Positions 38,026 to 45,991 of a stretch of DNA of 64,000 nt are shown here, one piece after another. The stretch spans positions 120,717-184,716 of the forward strand of contig NZ_JAVIFW010000018.1 in NCBI RefSeq assembly GCF_031157275.1. The letters are read 5' to 3'. The notes below the pieces were generated by a model, which did not search any database, was not told the origin of the DNA, and was given only the letters and a program-made list of their open reading frames with translations. The position numbers were made by a program, and so were the translations under genes. Within the stretch, counting starts at the first letter, position 1. Each line of letters opens with the position of its first letter. The DNA is from Streptomyces sp. LHD-70 (GTDB taxonomy: Bacteria > Actinomycetota > Actinomycetes > Streptomycetales > Streptomycetaceae).

Positions 38026-38075
38026 GTCTCCACGCATGATGTGCACGGAAATCCGTGCGCATCATCCGTGGAGAC
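38026..38075. repeat. 50-bp inverted repeat made of two element-specific motifs
   Basis: Left arm 38026-38048 and right arm 38053-38075 are complementary at 21 of 23 positions around an AAAT tip. Each arm carries the repeated motif: CGTGGAGACA at 38067-38076 and a one-mismatch copy on the other strand at 38025-38034, each preceded by ATCAT. It could be a paired operator, a recombination arm site, or a terminator for the 37387-38009 genes. Confidence 0.75.
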
Positions 38076-38139
38076 AATTAAGAGTCTGATAGCGTTCGAT
38101 TGTTGGTGAGGGCCCGCCCTTCAGGGTGGGTGCCACCGC

Positions 38140-38211
38140 GCGCCGGTAGTGCACCTGGTAGCACGCCCCGCTCCCGGCGGGGAGGAGTCCGTTCGAGTCG
38201 GGCCCGGCGCT
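38140..38211 (+). tRNA. Element-borne tRNA-Gly (anticodon CCC)
   Basis: A 72-nt cloverleaf: acceptor GCGCCGG pairs with CCGGCGC; D-stem GTGC/GCAC with loop ACCTGGTA; anticodon stem CCCCG/CGGGG with loop CTCCCGG; T-stem GTCCG/CGGGC (one G-T pair) with loop TTCGAGT; discriminator T, CCA not encoded. The fold is complete. Anticodon CCC reads GGG codons. It sits inside the phage-like element, between the inverted repeat and the methylase-like gene. Confidence 0.85.
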
Positions 38212-38402
38212 CGAGGATGCGTCCGCACGGGCATGTGGTGCGGAGCCGACCAGCCCCGGAACCAATCCCTCCAGGCGTCCCCCGCGCCTCCTGGTTCCCA
38301 GGCGGTCCGGCACGGCAGGACCAGCCCCCTGCCCCTCCGGACCCGCATCCCACCCCCACAGCAAACGCCCCAACTTCCAAAGTTCTTCCGGCGGGAGGCT
38401 CG

Positions 38403-39779
38403 GTGTTCCACGGATCGATCCCCGCCGACCTCCGCGCGATCATCCACGAGCACGCCGCAACGTGGACCGGACAGGTCGAGGACATCTACGTCGGCTGCTC
38501 AGGGAACTTCACGATCGAACGCGTCCTGCGCGACGCCGGTGTCCAACTCCACAGCTGTGACGTTCAGTTGTACTCATCGGCGATCGGCTGGTACCTCGCC
38601 GGGCAGCGGCTGCCCATCACGCTGAGGCCGGAGTCGGCCGGCGAACTCGACTGGCTGGAGCCGTATATGGACGGCCGGGCGGGCACGCTGGCCGCGGTGA
38701 TGCTCGGCACCCGGTTCCTCCAGTGGCTCGGGCGTGAGGAGCATCCGTACTACGGGAGGATGCTGACCGCCTATCGGCAGCAGTTCCCTGAGGTCCACGC
38801 CAAGACGGTCGAGAAGATCGAGGCGCTGCCATTGCGACTGGCCTCGTACGCGGCGATGGACGTCAACCAGTGGCTCGCTGAAGAAGTGCCAGCTGAGGCG
38901 CCGGTGGTGGCGTTCCCGCCCTTCTTCGCCGGGGACTACGAGTCCCAGTTCGCCGCCTTGGACAAGCACTTGGAGTGGCCAGCCCCGGAGTATCCGGTGC
39001 TGGACGACGCGGCGAAGCAGACGCTGATCGACCGCATCACTGACCGGCCGCACTGGATGCTCGGCCTGCACTTCGACGTCGAGGACCTGGCCGGCCATCT
39101 GCGCGGGCAGGTGCAGACCGCCAACCGCGGACTGCCGATCAACGTGTACTCGTCGGTGCGGCGTTCGCGGATCGTTCGGCCGCAGCAACGTCTTGAGACG
39201 GTGAAGGCTCCTCGGCTGATTCCCGGGCTGCGGCTGGGGAAGCGATTGTCTCTCGCGCCGTTGACGATGGGGCAGTTCGCGACGCTGCGCTCGCAGTACA
39301 TGAACCACAACATCCGGCCCGGCACGCCGACGATGGCCCTCGCGGTTCTGGTCGACGGGGTCGTGGTGGGGGCGTTTGCCTTCTCGACGCCGAAGTTCGA
39401 TCCGCACAACGTGTACCTGCTGTCTGACTTCCCGGTGGCCCCCACCTCGTACAAGAGGCTGGCGAAGCTCGTCTTGTACGGGGCGCTTTCGAGGGAGGCG
39501 CAGTTCCTCGCCCAGCGGACCATGAATACCCGGCTCACGCATCTGAACACGACGGCGTTCACGCAGCGGCCGGTGTCGATGAAGTACCGCGGCCTGCTGC
39601 ACCTCAACTCCCGTAAAGATTCCGACGATCCGCTGTACCGCTACCAGCTCGACTACGGCGGCGAGCTCGGGCGGTGGTCGCTCGCCGAGGGGTTCGCGCA
39701 GTGGCGCGACCGGCACGGACAGGCAGAGGGACTCAAGGGACCCGAACATGAAAGGGACATGGAGGCCCGAGGTGAGTGA
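38403..39779 (+). CDS. Phage protein resembling antirestriction adenine methyltransferase
   Basis: 458 aa. The N-terminal segment DIYVGCSGNFTIERVL resembles motif I of Dam/D12-class adenine methyltransferases, and VVAFPPFFAGDYE could be the catalytic-motif region (degenerate). The C-terminal half (about 290-440) resembles a GNAT fold (MALAVLVDGVVVGAFAF). Proteins of this kind occur in actinophages next to ParB-like genes and are labelled putative antirestriction methylases; I rely on memory for that. GTG 38403 follows GGGAGG; an upstream extension would cover tRNA-Gly. It overlaps the next gene by eight bases. Confidence 0.6.
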   Translation: MFHGSIPADLRAIIHEHAATWTGQVEDIYVGCSGNFTIERVLRDAGVQLHSCDVQLYSSAIGWYLAGQRLPITLRPESAGELDWLEPYMDGRAGTLAAVMLGTRFLQWLGREEHPYYGRMLTAYRQQFPEVHAKTVEKIEALPLRLASYAAMDVNQWLAEEVPAEAPVVAFPPFFAGDYESQFAALDKHLEWPAPEYPVLDDAAKQTLIDRITDRPHWMLGLHFDVEDLAGHLRGQVQTANRGLPINVYSSVRRSRIVRPQQRLETVKAPRLIPGLRLGKRLSLAPLTMGQFATLRSQYMNHNIRPGTPTMALAVLVDGVVVGAFAFSTPKFDPHNVYLLSDFPVAPTSYKRLAKLVLYGALSREAQFLAQRTMNTRLTHLNTTAFTQRPVSMKYRGLLHLNSRKDSDDPLYRYQLDYGGELGRWSLAEGFAQWRDRHGQAEGLKGPEHERDMEARGE

Positions 39780-40680
39780 GGCACTGAAGCCCCGCATGGT
39801 CGAGGGCGACCCAAGCGACCTGACCCTGCTGGATGTGAACGCCCGGTTCATGCGGCACGAGCAGTTCCAACGCCTGGTTGCCAACATCCGCGAGGACGGC
39901 AGCCTGACCTCGACCCCGCTGGTATGGAACGACACCGAGTCTGGGCGGCGCATCGTCCTGTCGGGCAACCACCGCACCAAGGCGGCGATCGAGGCCGGCC
40001 TTGAGCAGATCTGGTGGATGGAGATCGCCGAACCCCTGCCGAGGCAGCGTCAGATCGCGCTGCAGCTCTCGCACAACGCGATCACCGGGGAGGATGATCC
40101 GGCGACGCTGAAGGCGCTGTACGACGAGCTCGAAGACGTCTCGATGCGCCTGTACTCGGGCCTGGACGACAAGACCCTGGAGCTCCTCGAAGAAGTCACC
40201 GTGCCGAGCCTGGCCGAGGCCAATCTGGACTTCGCCACGGTGCAGATCGTCTTCCTGCCGGACGAGAAGGCGGCCGCAGAGAAGGCCCTTGAAGCAGCGC
40301 GTAAGACTGCCTCTGCGGACGCCCGCTGGCTGGCTCGTATCGATCAGTACGAGAGCGTCCTTGACACCCTTGACACGGTGAAGGGCGCGCACAACATCGG
40401 CAACGTCGCCGCCGCCTTCGCCATCCTCCTTGCCATCGTTGAACGCCATCTCGGTGAGCTCGCCGAAGGCTGGTACGACCCCGAGGAGCAGTCGGCCTCA
40501 CGCAAGGGCAACGCCCCGATTGAAACCGTGCTGGCCACGCGCACCATGCCGGCCGATGCCGCCGCCGTCGTCCAGCAGGCCGTCGACCGCATGGAGCGGG
40601 ACGGGGAGATCGAGGCGGGGCAGCGGTGGCGGGCCCTGGAGTTGTGGGCAGCCGACTACCTCGCTGGGGCAGCCGCGTGA
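39772..40680 (+). CDS. ParB/Srx-domain protein
   Basis: 302 aa. LTLLDVNARFMRHEQFQRLVANI and VLSGNHRTKAA match the ParB-like nuclease/CTPase fold as found in phage proteins; the C-terminal part is helical. It is the second ParB-domain protein of the element and is unrelated in its C-terminus to the first. GTG 39772 has GGAGG at six bases; an ATG at 39748 lies deeper in the previous gene. It probably acts with the methylase-like protein. Confidence 0.75.
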   Translation: MSEALKPRMVEGDPSDLTLLDVNARFMRHEQFQRLVANIREDGSLTSTPLVWNDTESGRRIVLSGNHRTKAAIEAGLEQIWWMEIAEPLPRQRQIALQLSHNAITGEDDPATLKALYDELEDVSMRLYSGLDDKTLELLEEVTVPSLAEANLDFATVQIVFLPDEKAAAEKALEAARKTASADARWLARIDQYESVLDTLDTVKGAHNIGNVAAAFAILLAIVERHLGELAEGWYDPEEQSASRKGNAPIETVLATRTMPADAAAVVQQAVDRMERDGEIEAGQRWRALELWAADYLAGAAA

Positions 40681-40922
40681 CGCTCCCCGACGTGCGGCCG
40701 GGCCAGATCTGGGCCGACAACGACAGGCGCAGCGAAGGGCGGACCTTGCGAGTTCAAGCCGTATCCGCCCGGCACGCACAGTGCACGGTTCTCACCGCGG
40801 CGACACCGCGCGGTCGCGTCGGGCACGGAGTGCGCATCCTCCTCGAACGGATGCGGCCCACGACCACTGGCTACCGGATGCTCTACCGCCACGACGGCAC
40901 GAGGGCGGAGGGCAGCGTATGA
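40677..40922 (+). CDS. Hypothetical 81-aa phage protein
   Basis: GTGA overlap with the preceding stop and ATGA overlap with the next gene. The sequence (DVRPGQIWADNDRRSEGRTL) resembles small beta-rich proteins seen in actinobacterial elements, which have the form LRPGQVWADNDPR; no biochemical role is known. Confidence 0.65.
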   Translation: MTLPDVRPGQIWADNDRRSEGRTLRVQAVSARHAQCTVLTAATPRGRVGHGVRILLERMRPTTTGYRMLYRHDGTRAEGSV

Positions 40923-41389
40923 ACCCGGCCACACGTGCGGAACAGCAGCTGTACGCGAAGCTACTCAAGGAGCGGTACGGCCCCCTCGACCAGCTCGAAG
41001 CCGAGCGCTTCCCCCGCGAGACTGCCCCCGTCACCACCGAACGGGCCCGTGGCGCCAGCGAAGAGCAGTGGCGCAGGCAGGTCCGCGAGATAGCCATGCG
41101 ATACGGCTGGCGCCTCCAGTACCACACGGCCGACTCACGCCGCTCTGACGCCGGCTGGCCGGACGAGGTCTTCGGGCACGTCGAGCAACGGCGCACGGTG
41201 TTCGTGGAGTTCAAGACGGACAGCGGTCGTATCCGTCCCGCGCAGCGCGTATGGCTGACCCACCTGTCCGACTCCGGCTTCGAGGTCGGCCTGTGGCGGC
41301 CGAGCGACCTGCACACGGTGCTGCGTGTCCTGGGCCCTGCCCGGCAGCGCGCCAACCTGCCACCGAGCTTCCGGAGGCGCACTTCGTGA
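40919..41389 (+). CDS. VRR-NUC-like PD-(D/E)XK nuclease
   Basis: 156 aa. The motif DAGWPDEVF ... FVEFKTDSGRIRPAQRVWLTHL is the D-ExK core of VRR-NUC domains followed by the Gln/Arg helix. In phages such proteins act as Holliday-junction or structure-specific nucleases near terminase genes. ATG start overlaps the preceding stop, GTGA overlap with the next. Confidence 0.82.
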   Translation: MNPATRAEQQLYAKLLKERYGPLDQLEAERFPRETAPVTTERARGASEEQWRRQVREIAMRYGWRLQYHTADSRRSDAGWPDEVFGHVEQRRTVFVEFKTDSGRIRPAQRVWLTHLSDSGFEVGLWRPSDLHTVLRVLGPARQRANLPPSFRRRTS

Positions 41390-41598
41390 ACAGCCCGTAC
41401 GCCGACGAGATCAACCGCCTGCACGCCGAGATCGACCACCTGGTGACAGTCCACCGAGCTGCCGCCAGCCTGGCCCGCACGCTGACCGAGCACCTCGCGG
41501 ACGAACCCTTTCGTGCCGCTGACCAGCTCGCCCGGCTCCTCGAAGGCCGCCTTGAACCCGGGGCCCTGGACGAGAGGTCGGGGGAGGCGGCGGTGTGA
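41386..41598 (+). CDS. Hypothetical 70-aa protein
   Basis: GTG start overlapping the nuclease stop, with GGAGG nearby. Mostly helical (ADEINRLHAEIDHLVTVHRA). No recognised domain; position suggests part of the early-to-packaging operon. Confidence 0.6.
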   Translation: MNSPYADEINRLHAEIDHLVTVHRAAASLARTLTEHLADEPFRAADQLARLLEGRLEPGALDERSGEAAV

Positions 41599-41831
41599 AT
41601 CTCGCGAAGGACAACACGGCTTGGCAGCGCACCCTGTCGGTCACCCCGCTCTCGGACGCCGAGCGCCGCAAGGCCGCTCTGTACGTCGCCGGTCGCGCGG
41701 TGGGGCGCGACCGCGCCCGGTGCCGGGAGGACGTCCGAGACCTGCTGGAGCACCTCGGGCTTCTCGACCCCCGACTGCACGGCACAGGGAACGAACGAGG
41801 ACTGGATGAGGACTGGATGAGGACTGGATGA
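41595..41831 (+). CDS. Hypothetical 78-aa protein ending in an 11-bp tandem repeat
   Basis: GTG start overlaps the previous stop. Basic helical protein (LSDAERRKAALYVAGRAVGRDRARC). The last codons and stop are formed by three tandem copies of GAGGACTGGAT (41797-41829); since 11 is not a multiple of three, a change in copy number would alter the C-terminus. Confidence 0.6.
   Translation: MNLAKDNTAWQRTLSVTPLSDAERRKAALYVAGRAVGRDRARCREDVRDLLEHLGLLDPRLHGTGNERGLDEDWMRTG
41797..41829 (+). repeat. Triplicate 11-bp tandem repeat
   Basis: Three exact copies of GAGGACTGGAT plus a partial fourth (GAGG), at the 3' end of the 78-aa gene. Confidence 0.9.
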
Positions 41832-41909
41832 GGTGAACAGCCCCCTGCGTAGCCGCCGATAGCCTCGATCTTGGAGGGCGACGCGGCCGGAGACAGGAGC
41901 AGCGCAGGG

Positions 41910-42455
41910 ATGGCAGAGCGCCCCGAGGCATGGGAACGGCAGCCGGGTGAGTCGGCCGCTGCATGGGAGGCGTTTGCCTGCTACCGCGACCTCGGCTTGT
42001 CCCGCAGCATCAGCAAAGTCGCCGCCACCCTTCACAAGGCCCGCACGCTCATTGAGCGCTGGTCCACCGCACACCAGTGGGTGGTACGTGCCGAGGCATG
42101 GGACCGTGAGCAGGACCGGCTCTGGCGCGGTGAACGCCAGCAAGCTGCCCGCGAGGTCGCCCGCCGCCACGCCCGCCTCGCCTCGGCCGCGCAGGCCAAA
42201 CTCGTCGCTCAGCTCCAGCAGTTGGACCCGGCCCGGCTCAGCCCTGCCGATGTGATCCGCTGGCTGGAGGTCACCGTACGCATCGAGCGTCAGGCGTACG
42301 GCATCGACCTCGCCGAGGCTGCCGCCGTCGGCCCCGCTGCCGTCGACGTGGCGGACGTGACCGGTCTGAGCGATGAGGAGCGTCGGGCGCGCATGGAGCA
42401 GCTGCGCCGTGAACTCGAGGCCCGGATCACCGCCGTGGATGGTGGGACACGGTGA
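41910..42455 (+). CDS. Terminase small subunit
   Basis: 181 aa. The N-terminus (ESAAAWEAFACYRDLGLSRSISKVAATLHKARTLIERWS) is a HTH like that of phage TerS proteins, followed by a helical oligomerisation region. TerS recognises the packaging site and recruits the large subunit. ATG 41910 chosen; an upstream TTG at 41871 has no support. GTGA overlap with the large subunit gene confirms the pairing. Confidence 0.8.
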   Translation: MAERPEAWERQPGESAAAWEAFACYRDLGLSRSISKVAATLHKARTLIERWSTAHQWVVRAEAWDREQDRLWRGERQQAAREVARRHARLASAAQAKLVAQLQQLDPARLSPADVIRWLEVTVRIERQAYGIDLAEAAAVGPAAVDVADVTGLSDEERRARMEQLRRELEARITAVDGGTR

Positions 42456-43918
42456 GTATCCCGCCCGAGTCCGTACAGGGTCCGGACCCGGCCCGGATGT
42501 CGGACGCCCAGCTCCACGCCGAGATCACGGCCCTGATCGAGGCCGACTCGGCATCGGCACGGCGCTGGGCCTGCGACCGCCCCGACTGTGACGGTCTGCC
42601 GCACGAGGGCTGGCTCCACCACCATGCCCGCGCTGTGCAGCGTCTGCCCGAGGGAGGCTGGGCCGCCTGGCTGACCCTGGCGGGCCGCGGTTGGGGAAAG
42701 ACCCGGACCGCCGCTGAGGCGGTGCGGGAATGGGCTGGGAAGCCGGGCACGATGATCGCGGTGGTCGCGAAGAACGCCACCTTGGTCAAGGAGATTTGCT
42801 TCGAGTCCCCCAAGTCCGGGCTCCTGGCGATCATCCCGCCCGAGGACATCCGCCGCTACAGCCCCGGCAACGGCCTGACCACCCTCCGCCTGAAGAACGG
42901 CTCGGCGATCTACGGCTTCGGCGCGGAGACCCCCGACAACCTCCGCGGCTTCGCCTTCGACAAGGGCTGGCTCGACGAGTACGCGGCCTGGAACCGGCAC
43001 ACCGCCCAATCCGTGTACGACATGCTGTGGTTCTGCCTGCGCGAGGCCCCATCCCCGCAGGTGATCGTATCCACCACGCCCAAGCCCCTCCCGCACGTCA
43101 AGCGCCTCGTCGAGCGCGGCCAGTCGGCCATCGGCCGCCGCAGCGTCGTCCTGACCACCGGCCGCACGGAGGACAACCGCGCCAACCTCTCCGCGGCCGC
43201 GCTCGCCGAACTCGACTCCGAGTACGGCGGCACCCGCCTGGGCCGCCAGGAACTCGACGGCGTACTCCTCGAAGACGTCGAAGGCGCTTTGTGGAAGCAG
43301 TGGATGTTCGAGGTCGAGGGCTTCCGCATCGCCCGCCCTGCGGTCCCGCCTCTGGACCGCCTGGTGGTCGCCGTCGACCCCGCCGTCACGACCACCGACA
43401 GCGCGGACTTCACAGCCTTCACGGTGGCTGGCCGCTCCTACCCCCTGGAGCAGATGTACGGCGACCGCCGCCCTCGCGGCTACGTCCTCCATGCCGAACA
43501 GGACCGCTACACCCCCACCGCCGCGATGCGCCGGGCCGCCGCGCTCTACCACGAGCACCAGGCCGACTGCGTCGTCATCGAAGCGAACAACGGCGGCGAG
43601 TACCTCCCTGCGCTCCTCGCGGAAGTCGACCCGACGGTGCCCAGCCGCGTCGTCCGCGCCACCCGCGACAAGCGGGCCCGTGCCGCTCCCGTCGCGATGC
43701 TCTACGAACAGTCCCGCATCAGCCACGTCGGAACGCCCCGTTCGCTTGCGGCACTTGAGGAGCAGATGACGACGTACGTCGGCGCGAGTGAGCACGAGGA
43801 GAAGTCGCCGGACCTGTTGGACTCGGCGGTGTGGGCGCTGACGGATCTGTTCCTGGACGCCTCGGTGCCTGGTGTGCCGTCGCGTCCGTCGGACGAGCGG
43901 CTCAACGGGCGTCGGTGA
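42452..43918 (+). CDS. Terminase large subunit
   Basis: 488 aa. Packaging ATPase with Walker A GRGWGKT (78-84) and Walker B region FDKGWLDE (LDE 174-176). The C-terminal RNase H-like nuclease has VVAVDPAV, VIEANNGGE and a final acidic site SPDLLDSAVWAL. It cuts concatemeric DNA and drives it into the procapsid. All key residues are intact. The GTG start overlaps the small subunit stop. Confidence 0.92.
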   Translation: MSIPPESVQGPDPARMSDAQLHAEITALIEADSASARRWACDRPDCDGLPHEGWLHHHARAVQRLPEGGWAAWLTLAGRGWGKTRTAAEAVREWAGKPGTMIAVVAKNATLVKEICFESPKSGLLAIIPPEDIRRYSPGNGLTTLRLKNGSAIYGFGAETPDNLRGFAFDKGWLDEYAAWNRHTAQSVYDMLWFCLREAPSPQVIVSTTPKPLPHVKRLVERGQSAIGRRSVVLTTGRTEDNRANLSAAALAELDSEYGGTRLGRQELDGVLLEDVEGALWKQWMFEVEGFRIARPAVPPLDRLVVAVDPAVTTTDSADFTAFTVAGRSYPLEQMYGDRRPRGYVLHAEQDRYTPTAAMRRAAALYHEHQADCVVIEANNGGEYLPALLAEVDPTVPSRVVRATRDKRARAAPVAMLYEQSRISHVGTPRSLAALEEQMTTYVGASEHEEKSPDLLDSAVWALTDLFLDASVPGVPSRPSDERLNGRR

Positions 43919-43992
43919 CAGGCTGCTCGGAGCGGGTGCGGTAATCCCAGGGCGCCCGGACGTGCCGCGCCACACGAGGGTTACTTATAAAT

Positions 43993-44025
43993 TTGACCCC
44001 GCACATGCGGTACCGTTCTTATAAG
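43993..44025 (+). promoter_or_regulatory. Promoter with CGGTACCG operator for the regulator pair
   Basis: TTGACC at 43993-43998 and CTTATAAG at 44018-44025 look like promoter boxes (spacing 19-21). The palindrome CGGTACCG lies between them at 44008-44015 and recurs twice at 44731-44760. GGAGG and ATG 44057 follow. Confidence 0.55.
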
Positions 44026-44056
44026 ATCGTTGCGGTCGACCTACTCCGGAGGTTCC

Positions 44057-44719
44057 ATGGTCCTGCCCCTCGCTGCGCCCCACCTCGATGACGATGGCGT
44101 CCACGCGCAGCTCGCCTCGCTCGGCACCAAGCTCGAATACCTTCTCCCGGCCCTCCACGCCGGCGAGGCCGCACGGCGAACGGCAGCACCCAACCACCCC
44201 TCGAACACCGCAGGAACCCGCGCCTATCAGGAACACGTGCGCGTCATCCGGGAGGAGCACATCCGTCACGAGGGCTGGCAGCGCCTCATCCACGACCACC
44301 TGGAACTGGTCTGCAACCCCGACCACAACCTGGCGATCGGTGTGATGGTCGGCGACGCGGCCACGGGTAACCCGCGGCTGCACGCCACGAACCTCCATCG
44401 CCGGGGAGCCGCGACTGAGCGTGCAGCGGAGCAGAACACGCAGCTCGAGCTGTTCGCCCGCCCCACTGGGGCCGACGAGGCGTTGCTCGGCGAAGACGAG
44501 TCGGCGTCGCTGCAGACCTGGTTTCTGGTGTCGTATCGCGCTGAGGTGGGTGACGCGGTACGGATCCATAGCGAGCTGTCGCTGCCGGGCCAGGTGAAGG
44601 GCGGCTTCGTCGTGGACTGGCAGCGGCGGATCCCGTTGCCCGCCATCGAGATGGACGGAATCGAACTGCCGGACGATGATGGGGTCGAAGAGATCGACAT
44701 CCAGGTCGATTTCCGCTGA
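44057..44719 (+). CDS. Hypothetical protein paired with XRE-ImmA/IrrE
   Basis: 220 aa, no recognised catalytic motif. It is preceded by GGAGG and a regulated-looking promoter, and followed after a large inverted repeat by the XRE-metalloprotease gene. The pair is inserted between terminase and portal genes and has its own promoter, as morons and two-gene addiction or defence modules often do. A partner, substrate or toxin role is inference only. Confidence 0.6.
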   Translation: MVLPLAAPHLDDDGVHAQLASLGTKLEYLLPALHAGEAARRTAAPNHPSNTAGTRAYQEHVRVIREEHIRHEGWQRLIHDHLELVCNPDHNLAIGVMVGDAATGNPRLHATNLHRRGAATERAAEQNTQLELFARPTGADEALLGEDESASLQTWFLVSYRAEVGDAVRIHSELSLPGQVKGGFVVDWQRRIPLPAIEMDGIELPDDDGVEEIDIQVDFR

Positions 44720-44730
44720 CACCCAACGAT

Positions 44731-44760
44731 GTGCGGTACCGGACGCACCCGGTACCGCAC
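44731..44760. promoter_or_regulatory. Inverted repeat with two CGGTACCG sites
   Basis: GTGCGGTACCGG (44731-44742) and its exact complement (44749-44760) flank a six-base spacer. Both arms hold CGGTACCG, also present in the promoter at 44008-44015. It can act as operator for the XRE protein or as an intercistronic hairpin. Confidence 0.65.
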
Positions 44761-44791
44761 CGTGCACCACCGAACACTGAGGCAGCTCACC

Positions 44792-45880
44792 ATGGTGACC
44801 CCATCCCGTATCACGCTGGCTAGAAAGCGCCGGGGGTTGACGCTTGCGGAGCTGTCCCAGCAGGCGAGAGTGTCCCTGCAGAGCCTGTCGAACTACGAGA
44901 CCGGCCGCACCACCCCGCGGCCTGCCACCGTCGAGCGTCTGGCTGCCGCCCTGGATTTCCCCGAGGACTTCTTCAGAGGACCGGAGATCGACGAGTTGCC
45001 CGCAGAGGGAATCTCCTGGCGGGCACGGACCAAGACACCACCGCGCACCTTGGAGGCGGCTCGTGCCGCCGGCACTCTGGCGGCGGAACTGTACGAATGG
45101 ATCAACCGGCGCTTCCGGCTCCCGAACCCCGACCTTCCCTCGCTCGGCAAGCCCGATCCGGAGACCGCTGCCGAGATGCTCCGCACCCGCTGGGGCCTCG
45201 GCTGCGCCGCCGCTCCGAACATGGTCCACCTCCTCGAAGCCCACGGCGTGCGCGTCTTCTCGCTCGCGCCGGACTACGCGGAGGTCGACGCCTACGCCGT
45301 ATGGCGCGGAACCACACCCTTCGTCTTCCTGAACATGCTGAAGTCGCCGGAGCGCGGCCGCTTCGACGCAGCGCACGAACTCGGCCACCTGGTCATGCAC
45401 GGCACTGACCACCACTGCACAGGCCCCGAAGCAGAGCGGCAGGCGAACGCATTCGCCAGCGCCTTCCTCATGCCCCAGTCCAGCGTCCTCGGGCACATGC
45501 CCGCAGGAGCGCACGTCGATCAGATCCTCAAGGCCAAGCGGATCTGGAAGGTCTCCGCCATGGCCCTGACGTATCGGATGCACGACCTGAACCTGCTCAC
45601 CGACTGGCAGTACCGGTCGGTGTGCGCAGAGCTGAGTAAGCGTGGTTACCGCACTGACGAACCCCAGGGAATGAAGAAGCGGGAGACGTCGCAAGTCCTG
45701 ACCAAGGTCTTTCAGAGCCTATGGGCCACAGGGGTCAGCCCCACCACCGTGGCCTCCGAGGTCGGCATCAGCCTGAACGAGATGAACAAGATGCTCTTCG
45801 ACCTGACGTCCACGGCCGAAGGCGTCGGCGGCGAGCCGACATCTGACGCCCCCAAGCGGGCGTTGTCTCTGGTTCATTGA
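44792..45880 (+). CDS. XRE-family regulator fused to ImmA/IrrE metallopeptidase
   Basis: 362 aa. Residues 6-62 are an XRE helix-turn-helix (RKRRGLTLAELSQQARVSLQ). Residues about 140-290 are an ImmA/IrrE peptidase with the zinc motif HELGH at 195-199. The C-terminal region has a second HTH-like stretch (VSPTTVASEVGISLNEMNK). ImmA/IrrE proteins cleave regulators, for example phage repressors. Here sensor, DNA-binding and protease functions are in one chain. It probably autoregulates via CGGTACCG sites. GTG 44795 is an alternative start. Confidence 0.85.
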   Translation: MVTPSRITLARKRRGLTLAELSQQARVSLQSLSNYETGRTTPRPATVERLAAALDFPEDFFRGPEIDELPAEGISWRARTKTPPRTLEAARAAGTLAAELYEWINRRFRLPNPDLPSLGKPDPETAAEMLRTRWGLGCAAAPNMVHLLEAHGVRVFSLAPDYAEVDAYAVWRGTTPFVFLNMLKSPERGRFDAAHELGHLVMHGTDHHCTGPEAERQANAFASAFLMPQSSVLGHMPAGAHVDQILKAKRIWKVSAMALTYRMHDLNLLTDWQYRSVCAELSKRGYRTDEPQGMKKRETSQVLTKVFQSLWATGVSPTTVASEVGISLNEMNKMLFDLTSTAEGVGGEPTSDAPKRALSLVH

Positions 45881-45991
45881 AGGATCGACAGCCAGTGACC
45901 GATAGCGCCGCGCTCCGCTACACCCCGGCGTAACAGCCGTCCCCGCAGGCAGACTTAGACTCCGCCCTCCTCCTGACCTGAACGGAGCTGG

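Larger units (their letters stand above)
38010..38402. other. Region holding the large inverted repeat and tRNA-Gly
   Basis: 393 bases with the 50-bp inverted repeat (38026-38075) and tRNA-Gly (38140-38211). The stretch 38212-38400 is Pro-codon-like, C-rich sequence; although open in frame with the following gene, it starts beyond any good ribosome-binding site and overlaps the tRNA, so I treat it as non-coding. Confidence 0.55.

Noticed and set aside
38100..38402. N-terminal extension of the methylase-like protein
   Set aside because: Would run through the tRNA-Gly gene and is Pro/Arg-rich; GTG 38403 has a ribosome-binding site.
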